Source of the DNA: Nitrospirae bacterium GWC2_56_14
GTDB taxonomy: Bacteria; Nitrospirota; UBA9217
Direction: 5' to 3'
DNA length: 7,121 nucleotides
Assembly (NCBI GenBank): GCA_001803705.1
Contig: MHDY01000050.1
Location: 994 to 8,114, forward strand
In this document: one piece after another, positions 1 through 5,463 of the stretch
Position numbering within the stretch: the first letter of the stretch is position 1
Layout of the letters: each line of letters starts with the position of its first letter
The notes under the pieces: generated by a model
Database searches by the model: none
What the model was told of the DNA's origin: nothing
Seen by the model: the letters and a program-made list of their open reading frames with translations, nothing else
Translations under genes and position numbers: made by a program

Positions 1-2328
1 GATCCAGCCCGTCAGCTGGGCGATGGCCAGGGCGCTTGCGGCGCTGGCCAACCCGATGACCAGGCCTTCACTGGCGAAGATCGCCAGCACGAACCGGCCC
101 CGGGCGCCGAGGATCTTGTAGAAGACCGCCTCTTGAATGCGCGTGTAGCGCGTGGCGACCACGGAGCTGATGATGATCAGGATCCCGGCGACGACGCTGA
201 AGAGGGTGAAGAAGTTGACGATCTTCGAGAGCCGCGCCATTATCTTCGAGAAGGCGGCGATGGTCCCGGTCACGTCGATGACGCTCACGTTGGGGAAGGC
301 GGCCACGATGCGGTTCTGGAGCAGGGAAACGCGCTCCTGCTCGACGTGCACGGCGGTAAAGAGGGTCTGGGGCGCGTCCTGCAGGGTGTCCTGCTGAAAG
401 ACAAAGAAGAAAAAGGGCTGGAGCGACGCCTTTGTCCTGGTCCTGATGCTCGAGATCCGCGCTTCGATGGGTATGCCCTGGATGCGGAAGGTCATGCGGT
501 CGCCCACCTTCAGGTCCTGCATCTTGAGCACCGTATCGAGGACCGACACCTGCGGCCCCTGCCAGTCCTTTTGATACAGCGATCCGCCGTCAATGATCCG
601 CTCGTCCTCCAGCATGGTGTCCCGATAGGTGAGGCTGAACTCGCGGCCCAGGTTGTCGCCGCGCTTCTCACGCTCCTGCTCGCGGTCGATCTTGACGTCG
701 TTGATCGCCACGACAATGCCCCGCACCAGGGGATAAAAAACAGCGGACATGCCGAGCTCCCGGGCAAAAGCGGTTTTCTGCGTTGGCTGGATGTCGATGA
801 AAAAAACATTGGGCGAGTCGGGCGGATAGGAAGTGACAAAGGTCGCATCAAGGTTCTTTTCAACGAGAGAGATGGAGAAGATCACGGCAAGCGAGGCGGA
901 GAGCGTCACCATGATGACGCGCGTGGCGTTGCCCGGCCGGAACAGTCCCTTCAGTGCCTGCCGCAGCACCAGGTTCTTCGGGCGGAGCGCGCGAAGGAGC
1001 CTGAGGATGGCCATGGCAGCAACGAGGGAGACGGCGATGAGCGACGCCATGCCAAGCACGAAGGAGGTCCCGGTTTTTACTTCCTGCAGCCGCCAGAACA
1101 CCATAAGGGAAAAGAAGACGGCAATACCGGCCGCCAGGAGCCAGGTATAACGGCTCCGGCCTTCTCCTCCGGCTTTGCCGAAGATGGCGCGCGGTCTCAC
1201 GTCCTTCAGCCTGAGCAGGGGGATGACGGTAAAGAGGACCACGACCACGCCCCCCAGAAAAATCCCTTCAAGGATCGCCGTGCCCGAGATGGCCAGCTCC
1301 AGGTTGGCGGGAAGCAGCCCCTGGAACAGGACGGGCAGAAACCGCTCGAGCAGAAAGCTCGCGCCGAGCCCGATCCCTGTGCCGATCAAACCGAGTACGG
1401 AGACCAGGGCGACATAATTCCTGATGATGAACGGGCTTCCGGCGCCCACGGCTTTCATGATGGCGATGGTGCGCTCCTGTTCCTTCAGAAAGGCGAAGAG
1501 CGAGCTCTGGATGCCGATGCCTGCCAGCAGCAGCGTAAAGATGCCGATGAGGTTCAGGAAAAAGAGAAAATTATCAAAAAAACGCTTAACACCCGAGCCC
1601 GCGGTGCGGTAGGTCTCGACCCGTTCGCGGTCAATCAGCGAGGCGGCTTTAAGTCCTGCAGCGATCTTTTCCAGGTCCATCTGGTCCATGACCTTGACGA
1701 GGATGGTGTAGTTCACGCGGCTGCCTTTGCCCACGAGCTCCAGTGCGGCGAGGTCGCTCGCGGAGATGAACACGCGGGGACCGAGCGAGAAAAAGTTGAC
1801 CGGCCGGTCTGGCTCCAGCAGGACCACATCGCGGATGGTAAAGGTTGCCTTGTTGATCCTTACCCGGTCGCCGATCTTCAGCTGCAGCCGGTCGAGCAGG
1901 GCCTGTTCCACCACAATATTGCCGCGGGTCAGTACCTCGCCGAGCGGCCTTGCCGAGGCAAGTTGCACGGCGCCGTAGAAGGGATAGCCCGGATCAACGA
2001 CCTTCAGGTTTGACAAAAGCGAGGAGTCGCCCCGGGTGGTGCGCACGATGGAGTAAAATTCATAGGTGCGCGCGCTGGCGGTCTTTTGCCGCTTTTCCAG
2101 ATCGGACAGTTCCTGCAGCAGCGGTTTGGAGAACAGGGAATGGGAGTGGATGATGATGTCGGCGGCATGGAGCTGCCGGGCGTCTTTCAGAAAGGAAGAG
2201 TGGACGCTCTGGCTGAACCCGCTGAGCGAGACCAGGGTCACGAGCGAGAGGACCACGCACAGAACGAAGATCGCTGCCTGGTGCAGGGAGCCGGCAAGCT
2301 GGCGGCGGACCAGATGGATCTTACCCAT
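1..2328 (-). CDS. FtsX-like ABC transporter permease (YbbP-like), C-terminus cut by window edge
   Basis: This is an inner-membrane permease of the LolC/MacB/FtsX superfamily, the kind that works with the ATPase encoded just upstream to move lipophilic or envelope substrates by mechanotransmission. The frame is open for 776 codons without a stop up to base 1. An N-terminal TM (about residues 15-37) is followed by a periplasmic MacB-like domain (about 40-240). A first FtsX domain with several TMs follows (about 245-390), with the cytoplasmic motif KAVGA at about 292-296. Two central TMs (about 400-450), another TM near 480 and a second periplasmic domain come next. The second FtsX domain starts near 695 and carries the matching KILGA motif at about 738-742. 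This two-FtsX-domain layout matches YbbP (about 800 aa in E. coli), so probably only the last one or two TMs are missing. The ATG overlaps the ATPase stop by 8 nt, implying translational coupling. The substrate is unknown and no adaptor protein gene is visible. Confidence 0.93.
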   Translation of the reverse strand, partial: MGKIHLVRRQLAGSLHQAAIFVLCVVLSLVTLVSLSGFSQSVHSSFLKDARQLHAADIIIHSHSLFSKPLLQELSDLEKRQKTASARTYEFYSIVRTTRGDSSLLSNLKVVDPGYPFYGAVQLASARPLGEVLTRGNIVVEQALLDRLQLKIGDRVRINKATFTIRDVVLLEPDRPVNFFSLGPRVFISASDLAALELVGKGSRVNYTILVKVMDQMDLEKIAAGLKAASLIDRERVETYRTAGSGVKRFFDNFLFFLNLIGIFTLLLAGIGIQSSLFAFLKEQERTIAIMKAVGAGSPFIIRNYVALVSVLGLIGTGIGLGASFLLERFLPVLFQGLLPANLELAISGTAILEGIFLGGVVVVLFTVIPLLRLKDVRPRAIFGKAGGEGRSRYTWLLAAGIAVFFSLMVFWRLQEVKTGTSFVLGMASLIAVSLVAAMAILRLLRALRPKNLVLRQALKGLFRPGNATRVIMVTLSASLAVIFSISLVEKNLDATFVTSYPPDSPNVFFIDIQPTQKTAFARELGMSAVFYPLVRGIVVAINDVKIDREQEREKRGDNLGREFSLTYRDTMLEDERIIDGGSLYQKDWQGPQVSVLDTVLKMQDLKVGDRMTFRIQGIPIEARISSIRTRTKASLQPFFFFVFQQDTLQDAPQTLFTAVHVEQERVSLLQNRIVAAFPNVSVIDVTGTIAAFSKIMARLSKIVNFFTLFSVVAGILIIISSVVATRYTRIQEAVFYKILGARGRFVLAIFASEGLVIGLASAASALAIAQLTGWI

Positions 2329-3007
2329 GGTCCCCGCCCGAAGCGATCCTGCCGTCGCGCAGCAGCACGACGCGTCCGGCCTTTTCGGCGATCTCCCTGC
2401 TGTGCGTGACCAGGACCAGCGTGGTCTTGCGCTCCTGGTGGAGCTCCAGCAGGAGTTCCAGCACGCCTGCGCCGTTCATGGAATCGAGGTTGCCCGTGGG
2501 CTCGTCGGCAAAGATGATCCGCGGGTCGTTGACCAGCGCGCGGCAGATGGCGCAGCGCTGTTTCTCGCCACCCGAGAGCTGGTGGGGAAAGCTTGCGCCG
2601 CGGTCCGACAGCCCCACGCGGCGGAGGAGCTCTTCGGCCTTTTCCTGCGCGCGGAGGTCTCCCTGCAGCTCGGCGGGGAACATGATGTTCTCCAGGGCCG
2701 TAAGCGACGGCACCAGGTGAAAGGACTGGAACACAAAGCCAAAGAAGCTGTTCCGGAGCGGCGCAAGTTCGTCCTCCGAGAGATCGGTAATGTCCTTTCC
2801 TTCGATGAGTACCCTGCCGCTGTCCACGCTGTCGAGGCCCGAGAGGATGGAGAGCAGCGTTGATTTTCCGCTGCCGCTCTCGCCCTGGACCACGAGGAAC
2901 TCGCCGCTTGCCACGGCAAGAGAAACCGAGTCGAGCACCGCGATCTTCCGGTCGCCGGCGGTATAGGTCTTGGAAATGCCGCGCGTTTCAAGGATGGGCA
3001 TGAGCAT
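2321..3007 (-). CDS. ABC transporter ATP-binding protein, LolD/YbbA type
   Basis: This is the cytoplasmic ATPase of the exporter formed with the downstream FtsX-like permease. The 228-residue protein carries all nucleotide-binding motifs. These are Walker A GESGSGKST (42-50), Q-loop Gln94 in FVFQSFHLVP, signature LSGGEKQR (144-151), Walker B IIFADEP with catalytic Glu169, D-loop GNLD and H-loop His202 in VTHS. The short insert after the Q-loop and the FADEPTGNLD block are typical of the MacB/LolD/YbbA branch. I chose the ATG at 3007. The family homology begins a few residues later (ILETRGISKTY), and a longer reading from TTG at 3043 would place the start inside the -35 box of a good promoter. 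ATG at 3001 is the alternative. No Shine-Dalgarno sequence precedes either ATG, so the message may be leaderless. The stop codon overlaps the permease start. Confidence 0.94.
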   Translation of the reverse strand: MLMPILETRGISKTYTAGDRKIAVLDSVSLAVASGEFLVVQGESGSGKSTLLSILSGLDSVDSGRVLIEGKDITDLSEDELAPLRNSFFGFVFQSFHLVPSLTALENIMFPAELQGDLRAQEKAEELLRRVGLSDRGASFPHQLSGGEKQRCAICRALVNDPRIIFADEPTGNLDSMNGAGVLELLLELHQERKTTLVLVTHSREIAEKAGRVVLLRDGRIASGGDHG

Positions 3008-3014
3008 GGGAGCA

Positions 3015-3043
3015 ATACTATCACGCCCATTGTTCTTAGTCAA
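3015..3043 (-). promoter_or_regulatory. sigma70-type promoter of the ABC exporter operon
   Basis: On the minus strand TTGACT (3043-3038) is followed by a 17-nt spacer and TAGTAT (3020-3015), with TG one base upstream of the -10. That is five of six matches at -35 and optimal spacing. The predicted transcription start lies about 7-8 nt further on, at or next to the ATG at 3007, so the transcript would have essentially no leader. Seen in the sequence; activity is inferred. Confidence 0.65.
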
Positions 3044-3102
3044 TTTTTACGGTCCGCGATAACATCAAAAAAAGCCGGTTTCGGCAAACGATCAGCGTGG
3101 AG

Positions 3103-3123
3103 GGGCAGGTTTTAAACCTGCCC
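3103..3123. repeat. Perfect palindrome, REP/MITE-like remnant
   Basis: Two 10-bp arms, GGGCAGGTTT and AAACCTGCCC, flank a single central T. The outer flanks (CGTGG... on the left, ...CTACG on the right) continue the symmetry imperfectly. It lies in the intergenic region between the divergent ABC and stress operons, and no T-tract follows. It resembles the short GC-capped palindromes found dispersed in many bacterial genomes. It could instead be an operator or a cruciform-forming site. Confidence 0.55.
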
Positions 3124-3239
3124 TACGATGTCAAAAACAAAGAAAGGAGGCAAACGCCAACGGACTCATACTTTATGATGAGGATTTGCGCTATCTGTCG
3201 CGATCGTTGCTGGATTTTCGCGCAAGACCGCCCCACCGG

Positions 3240-3248
3240 TGCTATAGT
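3240..3248 (+). promoter_or_regulatory. Possible extended -10 promoter for the coiled-coil/YtxG/YtxH operon
   Basis: TGC-TATAGT matches an extended -10 element (TGN plus a hexamer with five of six matches). There is no convincing -35 at 17 nt upstream. The start would fall near 3255, giving a leader of about 26 nt that holds the strong ribosome site at 3265-3274. This is the only promoter-like sequence I see close to the operon. Confidence 0.4.
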
Positions 3249-3280
3249 TTAAGTACGAACAGAAGGAAAGGAGGACAGCG

Positions 3281-3577
3281 ATGAAAAACCGGGAAGAATA
3301 CATTGACAAGATGACGGCCCAGCTGAAAGAGTGGTCGAGAAAGATCGATGAGCTGGAGTTCAAAGCGCGCGCTGCCAGGGCGGATGCCGGGATCACTTAT
3401 GCGAACCGCATCCAGGACATGAAAACGAAAAGAGAAGCTGTTGCCAAGAGGCTTCAGGAGCTGAAAGGTGCGGGCAATGAGGTCTGGGAGTCCATGACAG
3501 CGGGCGTGGAAGCCGCGTGGGACGAGTTCAAGCATGCATTTACCGAAGCTAAGGACAAGTTCAAAAAAACGGGTTAG
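3281..3577 (+). CDS. Coiled-coil stress-response-like protein (Sll1863-like)
   Basis: This 98-residue protein is highly charged, soluble and entirely helical in appearance. It has no signal peptide, no TM and no Cys. Heptad-like spacing of hydrophobics runs from residue 5 to about 60 (MTAQLKEW, IDELEFKA, REAVAKRLQELKG). A second amphipathic stretch, VWESMTAGVEAAWDEFKHAF, precedes a basic tail. This pattern matches small bacterial coiled-coil proteins often annotated as stress-response proteins of the cyanobacterial Sll1863 kind; the biochemical function is unknown. The start is well supported by GGAAAGGAGG (3265-3274) 6 nt before the ATG. It is the first gene of a three-gene plus-strand operon, with 19 nt separating it from the next gene. 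Context suggests an envelope or general-stress role. Confidence 0.85.
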   Translation: MKNREEYIDKMTAQLKEWSRKIDELEFKARAARADAGITYANRIQDMKTKREAVAKRLQELKGAGNEVWESMTAGVEAAWDEFKHAFTEAKDKFKKTG

Positions 3578-3596
3578 TACGCATCAGAGGGTGAAC

Positions 3597-4007
3597 ATGA
3601 ACGAAGTGCTTGCAAATACCGGCGTGGTGGTCTTCATCATCTACGCCTTAGTCTCGATCGCCTACCAGGTGAACGCTTACCGTGCTGCATCTGTCCTCCG
3701 GCAGCTTGTCACGCAGTCGTCAGGGGATCTGCTGGCTGTGCTTGCGGAGCTCCGGGCAGCGCTCGGGAATTTCAGAAAGATCAGCGAGAATGTAACGGTG
3801 GTGACCGAAGACGTGCGCGAAGTAACCTCCTCGGTCGCCGAGCTTCAGCAGGAAGTAAGAACACTGTACCGCGTCATTAAAGACACTGCCGGCGTTGAGG
3901 CACGGGCCGATCTTGCGGGCCTCAAGGCAGGCATCAGGACCGGAGTGGCAACTCTCGTAAAAGGCATTAAAGAAGAAAGGAGTGATGACCATGAAAGAGG
4001 AACTTGA
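3597..4007 (+). CDS. Single-TM YtxG/DUF948-like protein
   Basis: This 136-residue protein has one N-terminal TM helix (about residues 7-27, VVVFIIYALVSIAYQV). A long helical region follows, with repeated hydrophobic and polar spacing and many Val, Glu and Thr residues (ISENVTVVTEDVREVTSSVAE), then a charged C-terminus. This is the architecture of DUF948 (YtxG) proteins: a membrane anchor carrying a periplasm- or cytoplasm-facing coiled coil. The start is ATG 3597, with AGAGGGTGA just upstream; an in-frame GTG at 3591 is possible. A longer reading from 3534 would overlap the previous gene and has no ribosome site. It overlaps the next gene by 17 nt. The adjacency with a YtxH-domain gene mirrors the ytxG-ytxH pair of the Bacillus general-stress regulon, which supports the family call. 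Its molecular role is unknown. Confidence 0.75.
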   Translation: MNEVLANTGVVVFIIYALVSIAYQVNAYRAASVLRQLVTQSSGDLLAVLAELRAALGNFRKISENVTVVTEDVREVTSSVAELQQEVRTLYRVIKDTAGVEARADLAGLKAGIRTGVATLVKGIKEERSDDHERGT

Positions 4008-4287
4008 AAAAAAGGAGATCGGGATACAAGGACGTTCGGTGGTAGTCCCCTTCCTGGTGGGCGGCCTCGTGGGAGCAGGTATTGCGCTCCTGTTGGCGCC
4101 GAAATCCGGAAGAGAAACGCGGGAGGACATAAAGGACCTTGCCGTGAAGTCGAAGGAGAAGGTCGCTTCTACTATTCATAAAGGCAGGGAGCTGTATGAG
4201 GAGAGTACGACCGCCCTCTCCGGCGCCATTGAGGCGGGTAAAGCCGCTTATATCGAGGAGAAAGAGCGGCACCTCAAGTCAGCATGA
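3991..4287 (+). CDS. YtxH domain-containing protein
   Basis: This 98-residue protein has a short charged N-terminus and one glycine-rich TM helix (about residues 16-36). The TM is followed at once by the YtxH hallmark LLLAPKSGRETRED, then an amphipathic helical tail rich in Lys, Glu and Ala. YtxH proteins are small membrane-anchored stress proteins of unknown biochemical role. I chose ATG 3991 because AAAGGAG (3976-3982) lies 8 nt upstream; GTG 3982 and ATG 3985 would be inside or too close to this site. It overlaps the end of the DUF948-like gene by 17 nt, so translation is probably coupled. It is the last gene of the operon, and a hairpin terminator begins about 30 nt after its stop. Confidence 0.88.
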   Translation: MKEELEKKEIGIQGRSVVVPFLVGGLVGAGIALLLAPKSGRETREDIKDLAVKSKEKVASTIHKGRELYEESTTALSGAIEAGKAAYIEEKERHLKSA

Positions 4288-4315
4288 GGCATCAGCAACG
4301 GACGGGTGCAAAAGA

Positions 4316-4346
4316 GAAAGGGAGCCAAAAGCTCCCTTTCGTCTTT
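4316..4346. terminator. Bidirectional intrinsic terminator between convergent genes
   Basis: A perfect 10-bp stem, GAAAGGGAGC (4316-4325) and GCTCCCTTTC (4331-4340), encloses the 5-nt loop CAAAA. On the minus strand the stem is followed by TCTTTT, the better tail. On the plus strand it is followed by the weaker GTCTTTGTT. It can end both the YtxH operon and the convergent micro-gene at 4364-4426. Confidence 0.85.
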
Positions 4347-4363
4347 GTTGAGCATTGAAGAGG

Positions 4364-4426
4364 TTACTTCTTTTTGCTCTTCGGTTTTTTAACTTCCTTT
4401 TTTGCTCCCTGACGAGACTGCGCCAT
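4364..4426 (-). CDS. 20-residue Lys-rich micro-protein
   Basis: ATG at 4426 opens a 20-codon frame ending in TAA. The product is extremely basic: it starts MAQSRQGAKK and ends in alternating Lys/Pro (KKPKSKKK), with about half its residues Lys or Arg. Three things argue that it is a gene. First, an excellent ribosome site, AGAGGTGAGG (4440-4431), lies 4 nt upstream of the ATG. Second, an intrinsic terminator with a T-rich tail starts 23 nt after the stop. Third, the codons contain no internal interruption. A weak -10-like TATAAA at 4459-4454 lies upstream, but I see no clear -35. The composition suggests nucleic-acid or ribosome binding, but no family is recognised. The gene converges on the YtxH operon and may belong to the same stress response. 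Confidence 0.6.
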   Translation of the reverse strand: MAQSRQGAKKEVKKPKSKKK

Positions 4427-4594
4427 TGGTCCTCACCTCTTTCGTATATGAGATTTATATGCCTGCAGCCAAAGCGTTCCCTGGCTTAATTCACCCATCC
4501 ATACCGGTCCAGCATGCGCCTCGTGCAATTCAAGAATACTATATAAGAAACAGCAGAAAGATGATAGAAAAAAAGCCATACCCTGCCTCGTGCG

Positions 4595-4762
4595 TCAGAT
4601 GCCGCACTCATTGCCGGCCTCGGACTCAGGCTCCGGCAGGCAGACCGGGCAGTATGTTTCCCCCTGGTCCAGAGGGCAGACGTGGCTTCAGGCGCAAAAA
4701 CAGGTGCATTCCTTCGGGGGCAGGTCGCATATTCCGCAAAGAGAGCCCGTGCTATCGTTCAT
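4595..4762 (-). CDS. Candidate Cys-rich mini-selenoprotein with in-frame UGA (Sec25)
   Basis: ATG 4762 opens a frame with a UGA at codon 25 (4690-4688) that continues to a second UGA at 4597-4595, giving 55 residues if the first is decoded. Nine Cys are spread across both halves. CGIC (9-12) and CTCFC (19-23) lie before the UGA; C29, CPVC (38-41) and C53 lie after it. This is the pattern of a small zinc-ribbon or redox/metal-binding protein, and it shows that the coding signal crosses the UGA. Sec25 would sit in C-A-U-S-H-V-C, close to Cys on both sides. A hairpin with SECIS-like geometry follows the UGA, and a near-consensus promoter ends exactly at the ATG, which has no ribosome site (leaderless). 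Alternatives are a Trp-to-stop nonsense mutation, a sequencing error, or a 24-residue peptide. I recognise no family. Confidence 0.55.
4660..4676 (-). promoter_or_regulatory. SECIS-like hairpin after UGA of the Cys-rich mini-protein
   Basis: On the minus strand CCCTCT (4676-4671) pairs with AGGGGG (4665-4660) around the loop GGACC, forming 6 bp including one G-U. The stem begins 11 nt after the UGA at 4690-4688 and the loop begins after 17 nt. This fits the known bacterial SECIS rule of a short stem, a small loop with G among its first two bases, and a loop 16-37 nt from the UGA. Confidence 0.5.
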
Positions 4763-4768
4763 GCAGCT

Positions 4769-4797
4769 ATAATAGCGAGTTCCCGCGGCAATTTCAA
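4769..4797 (-). promoter_or_regulatory. Near-consensus sigma70 promoter of the Cys-rich mini-protein
   Basis: On the minus strand TTGAAA (4797-4792), a 17-nt spacer and TATTAT (4774-4769) match five of six bases at each box with ideal spacing. Six bases separate the -10 from the ATG at 4762, so the predicted transcription start is the A of the start codon. It supports a real gene in the region otherwise left empty, and suggests leaderless translation. Confidence 0.65.
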
Positions 4798-4915
4798 GAG
4801 CGGAGCTGACAAAGTATACGTTGCAAGATGTGCTGATACTCCGGACAGCGTCATCAAAAAATGAGGCAAGATTATCCTTGCGCTGTCGCTCAAGGCGATA
4901 TACAGTAAGGCCATT

Positions 4916-5395
4916 ATGACGCCCAATGATATTTTACGAAGGATACGCTACGCCCTGAACCTCAACGATCCCGCCATGCTCGAAATTTTCAAACAGGGCG
5001 GTCAAACTGTCGAGCTTGCCGGTCTCAAAAACCTCCTGAAGAAGGAAGACGAACCAGGATACGCTGCCTGCAGCGATACGGTCCTGGGGGCTTTTCTGGA
5101 CGGGTTCATTGTTCAAAAACGGGGCAAAAAAGAGGCTGAGCCGGGGCAGGTGAAGCGGCCGGAGCTCTTGACCAATAATGCCATTATGCGAAAGGTCAGG
5201 ATCGCCCTGGAACTGAAAGAGGAAGAGATGCTCGGCATCCTGAAGCTGGGAGAGGTCGAAATCTCAAGCTCGGAGCTCTCGGCTTTTTTCAGGAAAAAAG
5301 ACCATAAGAACTACAAAGAATGCGGCGATCAGTTCCTCAGGAGTTTTTTAAAAGGCCTTGCCATCCGGCATCGGGAGAGGCCGCCTGCCCGGTAA
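4916..5395 (+). CDS. yehS: DUF1456 family protein, YehS homologue
   Basis: This 159-residue soluble protein is built of two tandem copies of the DUF1456 repeat, about 1-75 and 85-152. Each has an N-terminal NDILRRIRYAL / NNAIMRKVRIAL helix, a central segment ending in a charged loop (KKEDEPGY / KKDHKNY), and a C-terminal helix (LGAFLDGFIVQKRG / LRSFLKGLAIRHR). The motif DHKNYKECGDQFLR is nearly the same as in E. coli YehS, whose length (about 156 aa) also matches. Its function is not established. The start is ATG 4916 with only a weak TAAGG upstream; a poor promoter-like pair (TTGCGC, 17 nt, TACAGT) ends at 4906. It diverges from the Cys-rich mini-protein and lies 68 nt ahead of the methyltransferase, so it may be cotranscribed with the latter. 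Confidence 0.9.
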   Translation: MTPNDILRRIRYALNLNDPAMLEIFKQGGQTVELAGLKNLLKKEDEPGYAACSDTVLGAFLDGFIVQKRGKKEAEPGQVKRPELLTNNAIMRKVRIALELKEEEMLGILKLGEVEISSSELSAFFRKKDHKNYKECGDQFLRSFLKGLAIRHRERPPAR

Positions 5396-5463
5396 AGCTG
5401 ATGGCCGAGAGTACGCCAGCGATTGTTTTGAGAGCCAGGACAGTTGCGGACGAGAGGTGACCC

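Noticed and set aside
133..2013. 626-codon open frame on the plus strand
   Set aside because: It is antisense to the FtsX-like permease, has low-complexity Asp/Glu/Gly/His/Arg composition typical of a GC-rich shadow frame, and matches no domain I know.
3008..3043. TTG start at 3043 extending the ABC ATPase by 12 residues
   Set aside because: The TTG is the start of the -35 box of a good promoter, and family homology begins after ATG 3007.
4486..4515. Nine-residue minus-strand frame MLDRYGWVN after GAGG
   Set aside because: It is too short to judge, has no promoter or terminator attached, and is likely chance.
4402..4809. 135-codon plus-strand frame
   Set aside because: It starts at TTG without a ribosome site, has composition without domain signal, and lies opposite the Lys-rich micro-gene and the Cys-rich candidate.
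5401..5460. 19-codon frame starting MAEST between yehS and the methyltransferase
   Set aside because: It has no clear ribosome site, its stop codon lies inside the ribosome site of the next gene, and nothing suggests conservation. It could be a leader peptide but is unsupported.
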